This document shows, one piece after another, positions 31,010 through 40,375 of a stretch of 64,000 nt of DNA. Every line of letters begins with the position of its first letter. The stretch's first letter is position 1. The notes below the pieces were generated by a model that worked only from the letters and a program-made list of their open reading frames with translations, ran no database searches and was not told the origin of the DNA. Source of the stretch: Alphaproteobacteria bacterium (GTDB lineage: Bacteria; Pseudomonadota; Alphaproteobacteria; Micropepsales; Micropepsaceae); NCBI GenBank assembly GCA_028865545.1, contig JAGWJY010000004.1:47126-111125 (forward strand), read 5' to 3'. Made by a program: the position numbers and the translations under genes.

Positions 31010-32050
31010 TCACGCCGCTGCGCGGCGTACCTTCTGTGCGCCCACAGCCAGCATGCGCTCGACGGCGGCGCGTGCGCGTGACGCTATGGCGGGATCGACC
31101 GTGACTTCGACGGTCATGTTCTGCAGGGACTGCAGGATTTTCGGCAGTGTGATGCGCTTCATGTGCGGGCAGAGATTGCAGGGTCGCACGAATTCCACGT
31201 CGGGATATTCGACGGCGACGTTGTCGCTCATCGAACATTCCGTGATCAGCACCACGCGGCGCGGACGATGCTCGCCGACATAAGAGATCATGCCGGACGT
31301 CGAACCTGCGAAGTCGGCTTCGGCCATCACCTCGGGCGGGCATTCGGGATGCGCCAGCACAACAAGGCCCGGATTACCCTCGCGATAGGCGCGGATATCG
31401 GCTGGCGTAAAGCGTTCATGCACCTCGCAATGGCCTTTCCAGGCGACGATCTTCACGGCTGTCTGCTTGGCGACGTTCTTGGCAAGATACTCGTCGGGGA
31501 TCATGACGACGGTATCGACGCCCCATTCGCGCGCAATGTCTTCGACCACCGCCGCGGCGTTGGACGAAGTGCAGCACACGTCGCTTTCCGCCTTCACCTC
31601 GGCCGAGGTGTTCACATAGGTGACGACCGGCAGGCCGGGATATTTCTGTTTCAGCAGCCGCACGTCCGCGCCGGTTATCGAAGACGCAAGCGAACAGCCG
31701 GCGTCGGGATCCGGAATCAGCACCGTCTTGTCGGGCGAGAGCACTTTCGAAGTCTCCGCCATGAAATGCACGCCGGCCTGCACGATAACTTTCGCGTCGG
31801 TCTTCGCCGCTTCGCGCGCGAGCTGCAGCGAGTCTCCGGCAAAGTCGGCGATGCAGTGGAATATCTCGGGCGTCATGTAATTGTGGGCGAGGACCACCGC
31901 GTTCTTTTCACGCTTCAGCGCATTGATGGCGTGGATGTAGGGCGCATGGAGCGGCCATTCGATCTGCGGAACGACATGCGCGACCTTGTCGTAAAGCGCC
32001 GCCGTGTCGCGGGCGATCTGTGCCGTAAACTCGGGAGCCTGTTGCTGCAT
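31010..32050 (-). CDS. nadA: Quinolinate synthase A
   Basis: 346 residues. Condenses iminoaspartate with dihydroxyacetone phosphate. The three conserved cysteines that hold the oxygen-sensitive 4Fe-4S cluster are visible in [21 protein letters not shown] and [37 protein letters not shown] and [25 protein letters not shown] are typical. It is the first gene of the nadABC operon. The upstream region has a TATAAT -10 hexamer inside a palindrome that is a likely NadQ operator, so transcription is probably repressed when NAD is plentiful. Confidence 0.97.
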   Translation of the reverse strand: MQQQAPEFTAQIARDTAALYDKVAHVVPQIEWPLHAPYIHAINALKREKNAVVLAHNYMTPEIFHCIADFAGDSLQLAREAAKTDAKVIVQAGVHFMAETSKVLSPDKTVLIPDPDAGCSLASSITGADVRLLKQKYPGLPVVTYVNTSAEVKAESDVCCTSSNAAAVVEDIAREWGVDTVVMIPDEYLAKNVAKQTAVKIVAWKGHCEVHERFTPADIRAYREGNPGLVVLAHPECPPEVMAEADFAGSTSGMISYVGEHRPRRVVLITECSMSDNVAVEYPDVEFVRPCNLCPHMKRITLPKILQSLQNMTVEVTVDPAIASRARAAVERMLAVGAQKVRRAAA

Positions 32051-32080
32051 AACCGTCCGTCCCCGTTTGGGCTGCCTAAT

Positions 32081-32099
32081 TATACTCTATTTGAGTATA
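32081..32099. promoter_or_regulatory. Palindromic operator candidate on the nadA promoter
   Basis: TATACTC-TATTT-GAGTATA, perfect 7-bp arms with a 5-bp spacer, lies 31-49 bp upstream of the nadA ATG. On the minus strand a TATAAT hexamer (revcomp of 32079-32084) overlaps one arm, so a bound protein would block the promoter. A NadQ-type regulator is encoded about 1.1 kb away at 33186-34148, making it the natural candidate. The assignment of regulator to site is inference. Confidence 0.65.
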
Positions 32100-32283
32100 T
32101 ATATAGGGCGAAAAGACCGGCCTACAAGGGCCGGGCACATCCAAGTCGTAATGCTACGCATGAGCATAAAGGCGTCAAGTGCAATATTGCAGGGGCAGCC
32201 ATACGCTCCCGCTGCGGAACACCCCTGCGTTCTTACCGCATTCGCCGCTTGATCGGGCGCCCGAGGCCAAATATCCCGAGGGG

Positions 32284-33189
32284 ATGCAGGTACTTCTGAC
32301 AGGATCGTCCGGCTGGCTGGGACAGACGCTGGCGCCAAGGCTGCGGGATGCCGGCCATAGGGTCATAGGTCTGGATGTCTGCCCCGGGAGGTTTACGACG
32401 GCCGTAGGCTCGGTCGCCGACCGTGCGCTGATCGACCGCACCATGCGCGATCATGCGATCACCGCTGTTGTGCACGCCGGCGCGCTGCACAAGCCGGACA
32501 TCGTCCGTTGTCCGGCATCGGAATTCATTTCCGTCAATGTCCAAGGGACGCAAAACTTGCTTGAGGCCGCAACCGCCTGCGGTGTCGACCGTTTCGTGAT
32601 GACATCGACCACGTCTCTGATGATCAGCAATGTCATTCGCGAGGGCAGGGCAGGTGGCGCGACCAAGGCCGCTTGGATCACCGAGGACCTACGGCCGCTG
32701 CAGCCTCGCAACATCTATGGCATCACAAAGTTCGCCGCCGAACATCTCTGCCGAATGGCCTTTCAGGATCACGGGCTTCCGGTCGTTGTCCTGCGCACCG
32801 CCCGCTTCTTTCCCGAGGAAGACGACATGGCGCACGAGATCGAGCAATCGGCGGAGAATACCAAAGCGAACGAGTTTCTCTTCCGCCGGTTGACCGTCGA
32901 GGATGCCGCCGAGGCGCATGTGGCGGCACTCGAGCGCGCGCCGTCGTTGGGCTTCGACACCTTCATCGTCTCGGCGCCGACGCCCTTCAAGCCAGAGGAT
33001 TGCGAAGAACTGATCGCCGACGCGCCGTCCGTCGTGGCGCGATACTTTCCCCACTATCACGACGTCTACCGGCGCCGAGGCTGGACGATGTTCCACGCCA
33101 TCGACCGGGTTTATTCCGCGCGTCGGGCCGAGGAGCGCTTGGATTTCCGCTGCAAGACGGGTTTCGCGGAAATTCTGGCTGGGCTTTAG
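32284..33189 (+). CDS. NAD-dependent epimerase/dehydratase (extended SDR)
   Basis: 301 residues from ATG at 32284. The Rossmann motif TGSSGWLGQTL (GxxGxxG) is at about 6-16, HAGALHKPDI at about 62, and the catalytic Tyr/Lys are in NIYGITKFAAEHL. The region EEDDMAHEIEQSAENTKANEFLFRRLTVEDAAEAHVAAL is typical of extended SDRs acting on nucleotide sugars or related substrates; the true substrate is unknown. GAGGGG sits immediately before the ATG, rather close. The end overlaps the nadQ stop on the opposite strand by 4 bp. Confidence 0.85.
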   Translation: MQVLLTGSSGWLGQTLAPRLRDAGHRVIGLDVCPGRFTTAVGSVADRALIDRTMRDHAITAVVHAGALHKPDIVRCPASEFISVNVQGTQNLLEAATACGVDRFVMTSTTSLMISNVIREGRAGGATKAAWITEDLRPLQPRNIYGITKFAAEHLCRMAFQDHGLPVVVLRTARFFPEEDDMAHEIEQSAENTKANEFLFRRLTVEDAAEAHVAALERAPSLGFDTFIVSAPTPFKPEDCEELIADAPSVVARYFPHYHDVYRRRGWTMFHAIDRVYSARRAEERLDFRCKTGFAEILAGL

Positions 33190-34148
33190 CCCGGACGTCT
33201 CGCGCCGAGCCGCACGCCCGGTGACGGACGCTCGCGCAACACCTCTCGGCGGAAGCGGAACAGCTCCGCCGGACGACCGCGTGAAAGGGCAGACATCTTC
33301 CCCGTGCCTTCCACCAAGCCTTGTCCCTCCACCAGACGTCGAAAGTTCTGCTTGTGAAGGCGAATCCCGGAAATCGCTTCGACCGTGCGCTGTAACTCCA
33401 AAAGCGTGAAGGCCGGCGGCATCAGTTCGAAAACGACGGGGCGGTACTTCATCTTGCCGCGCAGCCGCGCGATCGCCGTGGCCAGAATTCGCCGATGGTC
33501 GAACAGCATTCCAGTCCCGAGCGGCAGCGTCGCTTTGGCATTCGCCCGGCCGTCGCGTGCGCTTTCCAGAACCACCCCGGCTTCGTAAAGCAGCTCGTAA
33601 CGCTCAAGCACTTTCTCTTCATCCCAAGTCAGGCCATCCAGGCCGAAGCAAAGGCGCATGCGGTCGCGTCGGAGTTCCGCCGTCGGTCCATCGGGCGCGG
33701 CTTTGACGAAAAGCTTGAGGGCCGGAACGATTGCATCGGCGATGACGGCTGGTTTTTCGCCGCGCCAGTCTTCCCATGGAAAATAGCGATACCAATCGCG
33801 CCATAATGTGTCGGGCGCGTTGAGCGCGCCGCCTTGCCGCGTGAGCGCCAGATAGCCAACCGACACCACGCGAGGGCCTTCGCCGGATTTCATTTCATGC
33901 CGGCCGCGGTCACCGAACGTGTAAAGTTGCTCGGCATAGCCCAGATCGAGATAGGTCTGTTCTCCGACCCATTTGCGCAGTCCGCTCTCCAGTGTGCGGT
34001 GCTGCAACGGGTTGAACGGACCAAAGGGCAGGGCGTCGCTGCCGTCTTCGGGATGCCGGACGACGAGCACGCTGGGCTGCTCTTCCGTGACCGAGACGAT
34101 GGCAGCCGATAGGCCGATGGCGACGGCGTGTTGCTCTGCTGGGCTCAT
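33186..34148 (-). CDS. nadQ: NadQ-type NAD biosynthesis regulator (NUDIX-like domain plus winged helix)
   Basis: 320 residues. About 1-190 look like a degenerate NUDIX-related domain (IVSVTEEQPSVLVVRHPEDGSDALPFGPFNPLQHRTLESGLRKWVGEQT...YLDLGYAEQLYTFGD), here probably an effector-sensing rather than a hydrolytic unit. About 225-300 form a winged helix (MPPAFTLLELQRTVEAISGIRLHKQNFRRLVEGQGLVEGTG) as in NrtR-like repressors. This architecture is annotated in alphaproteobacteria as the NAD regulator NadQ (COG4111), controlling nadABC. A palindrome on the nadA promoter, 1.1 kb away, supports it. The start ATG overlaps the stop of the phosphatase gene (ATGA). Confidence 0.85.
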   Translation of the reverse strand: MSPAEQHAVAIGLSAAIVSVTEEQPSVLVVRHPEDGSDALPFGPFNPLQHRTLESGLRKWVGEQTYLDLGYAEQLYTFGDRGRHEMKSGEGPRVVSVGYLALTRQGGALNAPDTLWRDWYRYFPWEDWRGEKPAVIADAIVPALKLFVKAAPDGPTAELRRDRMRLCFGLDGLTWDEEKVLERYELLYEAGVVLESARDGRANAKATLPLGTGMLFDHRRILATAIARLRGKMKYRPVVFELMPPAFTLLELQRTVEAISGIRLHKQNFRRLVEGQGLVEGTGKMSALSRGRPAELFRFRREVLRERPSPGVRLGARRPG

Positions 34149-34669
34149 GGCTCAGTTATGGTCAAGGGAAACTCCACAGGGAAGCCCTCCTCGACCATGC
34201 GCCCCGGCCCCATTGCCTCGACAGCCCGGACCATTCGGCCTTCGCGGCCCAAGGTCTGGTCCGCCAGCCGAACCAGCAGCCTGTTGGGAGAGGCATGCGA
34301 AGCGCGCCCCCGCATTTCCTGTGCAATGTCCTGCTCGGTGCCGGGGCCGGCGCGATCGCATAACAGCGCGAAGGTGGCGGCCATCGAGCGGCTGACGCCC
34401 GCCCAGCAATGCACCAGCAGGGGTTGCGAGGCATCCCATTCCCGCCCGAATGCGATCAATTGCGCGATGTGCTTCAAGCCCGGCGGCGCTTCGCCAAGCG
34501 TCGGGTCCGAAATGTCGTTGAGGCTCAGGCGCAGATGATGTTCGGGGCGAATACCCGATGGCGTATCGATCATGTGTTCGGGCGAGAGCAGCGTCACGAG
34601 ATGCGACGGCCGGTAGGCGCGAATGCAGTCAACGACCGCCGAGAGAGGGGTCACAAGAATCATGGGCAT
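34145..34669 (-). CDS. Tyrosine phosphatase family protein
   Basis: 174 residues. The cysteine phosphatase loop is HCWAGVSRS (HCx5R, about 103-111), preceded by LRLSLNDISDP, which could supply the general acid Asp. This places it with dual-specificity/tyrosine phosphatases; phosphoprotein or small-molecule substrate is unknown. It is translationally coupled to nadQ downstream (ATGA overlap) and lies 80 bp after an HD-domain hydrolase on the same strand. The same neighbourhood occurs in other alphaproteobacteria. Whether it acts in NAD metabolism is not shown. Confidence 0.85.
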   Translation of the reverse strand: MPMILVTPLSAVVDCIRAYRPSHLVTLLSPEHMIDTPSGIRPEHHLRLSLNDISDPTLGEAPPGLKHIAQLIAFGREWDASQPLLVHCWAGVSRSMAATFALLCDRAGPGTEQDIAQEMRGRASHASPNRLLVRLADQTLGREGRMVRAVEAMGPGRMVEEGFPVEFPLTITEP

Positions 34670-34749
34670 GGCCCCATTGTGCTAGCCCAGTATCGCAGCG
34701 CGTAAAAGCCGGCGATTCGCGCCACCCATGGCCGGGTTGACGCACCTGC

Positions 34750-35337
34750 TTAAATGGATAGCCGACGAAAGCGTTCCAGGAACTGAGCCTGCGCTTCGGC
34801 CGTGGCTAGCGGCACCAGACGGGGCACTTTGAGGGTTTTTGGCGGCGTCCCGAAATAGCGCCGTGCTTCTCCGGGTTCAAAGCCTGCGAGCTGGGTGGCC
34901 TCGAAATAGGCGGCGAGAATGTCTGCCTTTTTGAACAGTGCCTGCAGAGTCGCCGGCGCCTTGGCCGGCAACCCAAATCGTAGATGAATTGACGTGAGAA
35001 GTTTGAGCTCGAACCCTTTGTAATCAATGCCAACGGCTGCTTTGAACGGACTTATGAGGTCGCCGACAACATACTCCGGCGCGTCGTGCAGCAGCGCCAT
35101 CAGACGCGCTTCATGCCCGAGCCTCGGATTAAGGTCAGTCGCCAGCCGCTCGACCAGGACGCAATGCTGGGCCACCGAGAAGGCATGCTCGCCCTTCGTC
35201 TGTCCGTTCCAGCGCGCCACGCGGGCGAGGCCGTGGGCGATGTCCTCGATTTCGACGTCGAGTGGGGACGGGTCGAGGAGATCGAGGCGGCGTCCGCTCA
35301 GCATGCGCTGCCAAGCGCGGTTAGGCGGCTTCGCCAA
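34750..35337 (-). CDS. HD-domain hydrolase (YfbR-like)
   Basis: 195 residues from TTG at 35337, which has GGGAG about eight bases upstream. Metal ligands of the HD fold are seen: EHAFSVAQHCVLVERLA (His) and GHEARLMALLHDAPEYVVGDL (the HD pair), with ADILAAYFEATQLAGF giving the last Asp. YfbR relatives hydrolyse deoxynucleoside 5'-monophosphates; whether this one does is inferred. It is the second gene of a leftward run after the TSUP exporter (12 bp gap). Confidence 0.85.
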   Translation of the reverse strand: MAKPPNRAWQRMLSGRRLDLLDPSPLDVEIEDIAHGLARVARWNGQTKGEHAFSVAQHCVLVERLATDLNPRLGHEARLMALLHDAPEYVVGDLISPFKAAVGIDYKGFELKLLTSIHLRFGLPAKAPATLQALFKKADILAAYFEATQLAGFEPGEARRYFGTPPKTLKVPRLVPLATAEAQAQFLERFRRLSI

Positions 35338-35349
35338 GATCCAACTCCC

Positions 35350-36138
35350 TCAGGTCAAAAGTCTCGCGGCAACCAGCAAGAGCACGCTCGCGAGGATGTA
35401 GCGCAACAATCGGTCGGGCACACGCGATGCCAGCGCGCTACCGAAGAAAATACCTGGGAGCGATCCAATAAGGAGTGTCCCTAGCAGTTGGATGTTGATG
35501 TTCCCGAAGAACAGATGCCCGAGGCCCGAAACCAGAGTCAGCGGCACGGCATGGGCGATGTCCGAACCGACCAATCGGGCAATCGGAATTTCCGGATAAA
35601 GCAGGATTAGGGCGGTCACGCCCAAGGCGCCGGCGCCTACGGATGAAGACGTGACCAGCACTCCAAGGACGGCACCCGTCGCGATGGTAAACTGTCGTGT
35701 CCGTCGCTCATCGAGCGGGCCGACACGTTTCCTGTAATAGGCCAGCAGCTGGCGCCGGAAGATCAGGGCGGATGAGGTTGCCAGCAAGGCGCCGCCCAGC
35801 ACCTTGGAAACCAGCATATTGGCCGCGCCGCTGGATATCCCGAGAGAGTGGAGCGCCAAAAGCGTAATCAGGGCCGCGGGAATGCTGCCGGTCGCAAGCC
35901 TCCGTACCACGCGCCAGTCAATCGTGTGGTTAAAGCCGTGGAAAAACGTCCCAGCGGTCTTGGTGGCGGCGGCGTACAGCAGGTCCGTGCCGACCGCTAC
36001 GAGCGGCTGTACCCCAAACAGCAGGATCAGGATCGGCGTCATTAGCGAGCCGCCGCCGACCCCTGTGAGGCCCACGAGGGAGCCAACAAGGAAGCCCGAC
36101 GCCACATAGCCCCAGCTGAGCGTATGCAGAAAATCCAT
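35350..36138 (-). CDS. TSUP (TauE/SafE) family membrane exporter
   Basis: 262 residues, almost all hydrophobic, with about seven to eight membrane helices. The two halves each contain the family signature: GSLVGLTGVGGGSLMTPILILLFGVQPLVAVGTDLLYAAATKTAGTF near the start and LVTSSSVGAGALGVTALILLYPEIPIARLVGSDIAHAVPLTL in the middle. Members move sulfite, sulfoacetate or other small organosulfur anions; the substrate here is unknown. ATG at 36138 follows an AT-rich stretch that probably holds the promoter. Confidence 0.9.
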   Translation of the reverse strand: MDFLHTLSWGYVASGFLVGSLVGLTGVGGGSLMTPILILLFGVQPLVAVGTDLLYAAATKTAGTFFHGFNHTIDWRVVRRLATGSIPAALITLLALHSLGISSGAANMLVSKVLGGALLATSSALIFRRQLLAYYRKRVGPLDERRTRQFTIATGAVLGVLVTSSSVGAGALGVTALILLYPEIPIARLVGSDIAHAVPLTLVSGLGHLFFGNINIQLLGTLLIGSLPGIFFGSALASRVPDRLLRYILASVLLLVAARLLT

Positions 36139-36243
36139 GCCTCATTTCCACGTGGTATTTATGTAGTTAATTACAATTTACACAAAAGTCATGCAAGAAT
36201 GGCGACTATCCCACAGCTTCTGCGTCAGGACAACTGCCGCCGC

Positions 36244-37380
36244 TTAAGCTGCCAATTTGCGCAGGATCACGCTGCCAGCCGAATAGCCGGCGCCGAAAGC
36301 GCACAGAAGGCCGAAATCCCCTGGCGCAAGGTCGGTGCTGTATTTGTGGAAGGCGATCACGGAGCCCGCCGAGCTCGTATTGCCGTATTCGTCCAGAATG
36401 ATCGGCGCTTCGTCGGCCGATGCCGTACGACCGAGGACGCGGTGGGCAATCAACTCGTTCATGTTCAAGTTGGCTTGGTGTAGCCACAGCCGCCTGAGGG
36501 TGTCGGCCGACACGGCGTTTTCGGCGAGGTGGGTCAAGATCAGTTCGGAGACCATCGGAATGACTTCTTTAAAGACCTTGCGCCCTTCCTGCACAAACAG
36601 CTTGTCGCGGCTGCCGATGCCTTCCGGCGCCGTCCGGTTCAAAAAACCGAAATTGTTGCGGATGTTGTTGGAGAATTTTGTCTTGAGCTTGGTCGAAACG
36701 ACTTCCCAGCTGTTGCGTCCTTTCGCGGCGGCGGTGTGCTCGACCACCATTGCCGCGGCGGCGTCGCCGAAGATGAAGTGACTGTCGCGGTCGCGAAAAT
36801 CCAAATGCCCGGAACATATCTCCGGGCTGCAGATCAGGATCGCGCGCGCGTCGCCTTTCGCGATCATATCGGACGCAACTTGGAGAGCGAAAGCTGCAGA
36901 GGCGCAGCCGACGTTCATGTCGAAGGCGTAGCCGTCGACGCCGAGAGCGTTCTGGACTTCTATGGCGATGGCGGGATAGGCGCGCTGTGGATTGGCGCAA
37001 CTTACGATGACGGCATCGATCTCACTGGCTTTGCGTTCGGCCGCCGCAAGCGCATCACGCCCGGAGGCAATCGCCATCTCGGCGAGGACGGATATCTGAT
37101 CGTTTGGTCGCTCCGGGATGCGCGGACACATGATGGCCGGGTCGAGCACGCCTGCTTTGTCCATGACGTAGCGGCGCTTGATTCCCGACGCTTTGATGAT
37201 GAAATCGACAGAGGAGTCCAATAATTGTGCAACCGTGCCTGCGGCGATGGCATCGGCGTGGGCGGCGTTGTACCGGCGGACATATTCGTTGAAAACGGCA
37301 ACGAGTTCCTCGTTCGAAATCGAGTGCGCGGGCGTGTAGACCCCGGTCCCCGTCAGCGCCAATGTCGTCACGCCCACCAC
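36244..37380 (-). CDS. Beta-ketoacyl-ACP synthase III-like enzyme
   Basis: 378 residues. Thiolase fold with the KAS III catalytic triad: Cys in DMNVGCASAAFAL, His in LRRLWLHQANLNMNEL and Asn in DEYGNTSSAGSVIAFHK. It is about 50 residues longer than classical FabH, with an N-terminal insertion (ADAIAAGTVAQLLDSSVDFIIKASGIKRRYVMD) typical of a second FabH-like subgroup. It condenses an acyl-CoA with malonyl-ACP, or transfers an acyl group. The start is GTG at 37380; GTG at 37377 and GTG at 37371, the last with AAAAGG at good spacing, are also possible. No lipid-synthesis partner lies beside it. Confidence 0.87.
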   Translation of the reverse strand: MVGVTTLALTGTGVYTPAHSISNEELVAVFNEYVRRYNAAHADAIAAGTVAQLLDSSVDFIIKASGIKRRYVMDKAGVLDPAIMCPRIPERPNDQISVLAEMAIASGRDALAAAERKASEIDAVIVSCANPQRAYPAIAIEVQNALGVDGYAFDMNVGCASAAFALQVASDMIAKGDARAILICSPEICSGHLDFRDRDSHFIFGDAAAAMVVEHTAAAKGRNSWEVVSTKLKTKFSNNIRNNFGFLNRTAPEGIGSRDKLFVQEGRKVFKEVIPMVSELILTHLAENAVSADTLRRLWLHQANLNMNELIAHRVLGRTASADEAPIILDEYGNTSSAGSVIAFHKYSTDLAPGDFGLLCAFGAGYSAGSVILRKLAA

Positions 37381-37509
37381 CTTTTGCCGTATTTGTCTCA
37401 GCCTGAAGCAGAGCCTGCTTCAAGGCAAGCGGAGGGCGATACGTCTCAACGCGACATTTAGGATTGTCCTTTAGGAAAGAAGCATTGGCGCGACGGCTTT
37501 TGGTGGAAA

Positions 37510-38883
37510 ATGGCGGGCTTTACGCAGACACAGCGACTTGGGCGAGACGGTGCGAGCCGCTCCGGCGCAGAGGCTCGACTGCCGCTTTCCAGCGCGCTGG
37601 CCGTGTTCCTTTGCGGCGTCGTCGCCGGCGTTGCCGCCATGACGATCAATCTGGACGTGTTCGCGGCAGCTGCCGTCATTCTATTGGTCCTCGCTGCGGC
37701 GGTCGCGATACTGAACCGCGTGGCCGAGCGCACCGACGAGCGGCTGCTGGCTGGCGACGCAAGTTACCGGGCTTTCTTCGAGCATGCGATCGAAGGTATT
37801 TTTCGGACGACGCCCGACGGTCACTACCTCGATGCCAACGACGCGCTCGCCAGAATTTACGGATATGCGTCGCCAGCGGCGCTCAAGAAGGGTCTTACCA
37901 ATATTGCCTCTCAGCTTTACGTCGATCCGACACGACGTGATGCCTTCAAGGCCTTGATGCAGGCGCACGACCAAGTCACGAGTTTTGTTTCCCAGATCAG
38001 GCGCTGTGACGGCAAAGTCATCTGGATATCGGAGAACGCGCGCGCGGTGCGCGACTGGTCCGGCCGTGTCGTCTGCTATGAAGGCATGGTCGAAGACGTA
38101 ACGGCAAAGTTCGAATCCGAGCGTGTGATGCGCGAAGGTCTGCGCAGAGCGGAGGAGGCGAACCGCGCCAAGAGCGCCTTCCTTGCCGCCATGAGCCACG
38201 AGTTGAAGACGCCGCTGAACGCGGTCATCGGCTTTTCCGAGATCATCAAGAACGAGCTGTTTGGTCCCGCCGGCCAACCTGCTTACCCGGCTTATGCCGC
38301 CGATATCCATGCGAGCGGCACGAAGCTCCTGTCGATCATCAACGATGTGCTCGATGTCTCAAGATTGGAAGGCGGGGCGCTCACCATTGATCCGCGAGCC
38401 TGCGACGTGCGGGACTTGGCGGACAGTGCGATAGACGCGGCGCGCAGGTTGGTCGGCGATGACCGGCATGTGCCCATCGACATAGCCGGCACGCTGCCCG
38501 CTATTCACGTCGACCCAGGCCGTCTGCGCCAAGCGATGACGAACATCCTCGCCAACGCCTTGAAATTTACGCCACACAATGGATCGGTCTCGGTGCGCAT
38601 CTGGGTCGAAAAAAGCGGAGGCGTGAGCATTGCGGTGGTCGATACCGGCATCGGCATGGCGCCCGGGAAAGTGGCTGCCGCGCTGGAACCGTTCCGCCAG
38701 ATCGACGGATCGCTGGCGCGGCGATTCGAAGGCGCCGGTCTCGGGCTGTCCATCGCCAAGGCGCTTGTCGAGCTGCATGGCGGCACTCTTGCCATCGAAA
38801 GCGAGCTAAGCCGCGGAACCACGGTCGCCATTGCGCTTCCGGGTGCCCGGACGCGCTTGCGTGACATGTCGGCCGTGGCCTAG
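37510..38883 (+). CDS. PAS-domain sensor histidine kinase, membrane anchored
   Basis: 457 residues. Two membrane helices (about 27-45 and 51-70) with almost no loop between them, a PAS domain (about 82-200: [34 protein letters not shown]), the H-box [26 protein letters not shown] (about 225), then ATPase boxes N ([14 protein letters not shown]), G1 (VVDTGIGM) and G2 ([13 protein letters not shown]). No receiver domain or response regulator is adjacent, so it is an orphan kinase. The H-box with NELFGP resembles the DivJ/PleC/PdhS type of alphaproteobacteria. It is divergent from the KAS III gene and lies upstream of queC. Confidence 0.93.
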   Translation: MAGFTQTQRLGRDGASRSGAEARLPLSSALAVFLCGVVAGVAAMTINLDVFAAAAVILLVLAAAVAILNRVAERTDERLLAGDASYRAFFEHAIEGIFRTTPDGHYLDANDALARIYGYASPAALKKGLTNIASQLYVDPTRRDAFKALMQAHDQVTSFVSQIRRCDGKVIWISENARAVRDWSGRVVCYEGMVEDVTAKFESERVMREGLRRAEEANRAKSAFLAAMSHELKTPLNAVIGFSEIIKNELFGPAGQPAYPAYAADIHASGTKLLSIINDVLDVSRLEGGALTIDPRACDVRDLADSAIDAARRLVGDDRHVPIDIAGTLPAIHVDPGRLRQAMTNILANALKFTPHNGSVSVRIWVEKSGGVSIAVVDTGIGMAPGKVAAALEPFRQIDGSLARRFEGAGLGLSIAKALVELHGGTLAIESELSRGTTVAIALPGARTRLRDMSAVA

Positions 38884-38900
38884 CGCGCGACAAAGCGCTA
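38881..38900 (+). repeat. Inverted repeat TAGCGC-N8-GCGCTA
   Basis: Perfect 6-bp arms around 8 bases, starting at the histidine kinase stop codon and ending 11 bp before the queC ATG. No T-run follows, so it is not a typical terminator. It might affect queC translation; it does not match a preQ1 riboswitch. Confidence 0.4.
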
Positions 38901-38911
38901 AACCGTCTGGC

Positions 38912-39610
38912 ATGAATACGAACTCGGCCTTGGTGCTTTTTTCCGGAGGACAGGATTCGACAACCTGCCTGGCCTGGGCGCTTGCGCGCTTTGCACAGGT
39001 CGAAACTGTTGGATTCGGCTACGGTCAACGGCACCACACCGAAATGGAGGCGCGCGTAAATGTGCTGTCGGCGCTGCGCCAGCGATTTCCGGACTGGGCC
39101 GCCCGGCTTGGCGAAGACCACGTTCTGTCGCTCGACGTGCTGAAGCAGATCGGCGGTACGGCCCTCACCAATGCAATGGCGATCGAAATGGGCGCCGACG
39201 GACTGCCGACAACCTTCGTGCCGGGCCGGAACGTGATGTTCCTCACCGCCGCCGCCGCGCTTGGCTATCGTCGGGGCATCACCGATCTGGTGGGCGGCAT
39301 GTGCGAGACGGATTTTTCCGGCTATCCGGATTGCCGCGACAAGACGATCGCGGCGGTGGCAGAGGCGCTCACGCTGGCGCTTGCCCGCAGGGTAACCGTT
39401 CACACACCGCTGATGTGGATCGACAAGGCGGCGACCTGGTCTCTGGCGGAGGAGCTTGGCGGCAAATCGCTCATCGATCTAATCCGCGATGAGACGGCCA
39501 CCTGTTACGAAGGCGACCGGACGCATCGCCATGACTGGGGCTATGGCTGCGGCGTTTGTCCGGCCTGCGATCTGCGCGCCAAAGGTTATATGAAGTACAT
39601 CTCGCGATGA
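38912..39610 (+). CDS. queC: 7-cyano-7-deazaguanine synthase
   Basis: 232 residues from ATG at 38912. ATP-dependent enzyme that makes preQ0 from carboxydeazaguanine in queuosine synthesis. The PP-loop is [17 protein letters not shown] near the start; [30 protein letters not shown] and [12 protein letters not shown] follow. The zinc site is in [33 protein letters not shown] with four cysteines. Its stop overlaps the queE start (ATGA), so the two are co-translated. A hairpin lies between the histidine kinase stop and this start. Confidence 0.97.
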   Translation: MNTNSALVLFSGGQDSTTCLAWALARFAQVETVGFGYGQRHHTEMEARVNVLSALRQRFPDWAARLGEDHVLSLDVLKQIGGTALTNAMAIEMGADGLPTTFVPGRNVMFLTAAAALGYRRGITDLVGGMCETDFSGYPDCRDKTIAAVAEALTLALARRVTVHTPLMWIDKAATWSLAEELGGKSLIDLIRDETATCYEGDRTHRHDWGYGCGVCPACDLRAKGYMKYISR

Positions 39611-40242
39611 CCTACCAAGTGAAAGAAATCTACTACACGCTGCAGGGCGAGGGCGCCCGCAGCGGCCGCGCCGCCGTATTCCTGCGCTTCGCGGGCTGCA
39701 ATCTCTGGAGTGGACAGGAGCGCGACCGGTCGACCGCGGTCTGCCGCTTCTGCGACACGGATTTTGTCGGAACGGACGGCGTGAACGGCGGAAAGTTCGA
39801 CAATGCCGAGACCTTGGCGCTGGTCGTGGCCGAAAACTGGCCCAAGGACGATGTGGCGCAGCCTTACGTCGTTTGCACCGGCGGGGAGCCGCTGTTGCAG
39901 CTCGACGAAGCGCTGATTGCGGCCCTGCACAGGCACGGCTTTGAAATCGGCATCGAGACCAACGGCACATTGTTGCCGCCGCCCGGCATCCAATGGATTT
40001 GCGTCAGCCCGAAGGCCAACGCGGATATGGCCCTCAGGAGCGGCCAGGAACTGAAGCTCGTCTATCCGCAGGACGGCGCCCCTCCGGAGCGCTATGCCGG
40101 TCTCGTTTTCGATCATTTCTTCTTGCAGCCGATGGATGGTCCCGGCCGCGAGGCCAACATGCGCGCCGCCGCGGATTACTGCCTGGCACATCCGCAATGG
40201 CGGCTCAGCCTGCAGACGCACAAACTGATAGGCATACGCTGA
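39607..40242 (+). CDS. queE: 7-carboxy-7-deazaguanine synthase (radical SAM)
   Basis: 211 residues from ATG at 39607. Makes the 7-deazaguanine ring for queuosine. The cluster motif has the long first spacing of one QueE type: C-x14-C-x2-C, from [10 protein letters not shown] to [35 protein letters not shown] precedes it; [20 protein letters not shown] and [24 protein letters not shown] follow. It is coupled to queC. queD and queF are not in this window. Confidence 0.96.
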   Translation: MTYQVKEIYYTLQGEGARSGRAAVFLRFAGCNLWSGQERDRSTAVCRFCDTDFVGTDGVNGGKFDNAETLALVVAENWPKDDVAQPYVVCTGGEPLLQLDEALIAALHRHGFEIGIETNGTLLPPPGIQWICVSPKANADMALRSGQELKLVYPQDGAPPERYAGLVFDHFFLQPMDGPGREANMRAAADYCLAHPQWRLSLQTHKLIGIR

Positions 40243-40375
40243 TCGCGACGTGAAATCCGCCGCAAGTTATCGGCGCAAACAATGTCATAAGAATTTCGCA
40301 AAGCGCCGAGCTGTCCGTTAACGGACGCACAAGCGTGGAGCCATATTCTCCGCCCGCGTTGCGGGGACAGCTGGC

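Noticed and set aside
29934..31283. Long open frame of 449 codons on the plus strand.
   Set aside because: It is antisense to nadB, which is unmistakable. The Arg/Gly/His-rich translation is typical of a shadow frame in high-GC DNA.
40314..40326. Palindrome CCGTTAACGG before the second histidine kinase; the same core occurs near 48115 and a partial one near 50843.
   Set aside because: It contains a TTAAC half-site like CtrA boxes, but no TTAA-N7-TTAA pair is present at any of the three places, so CtrA control is not supported.
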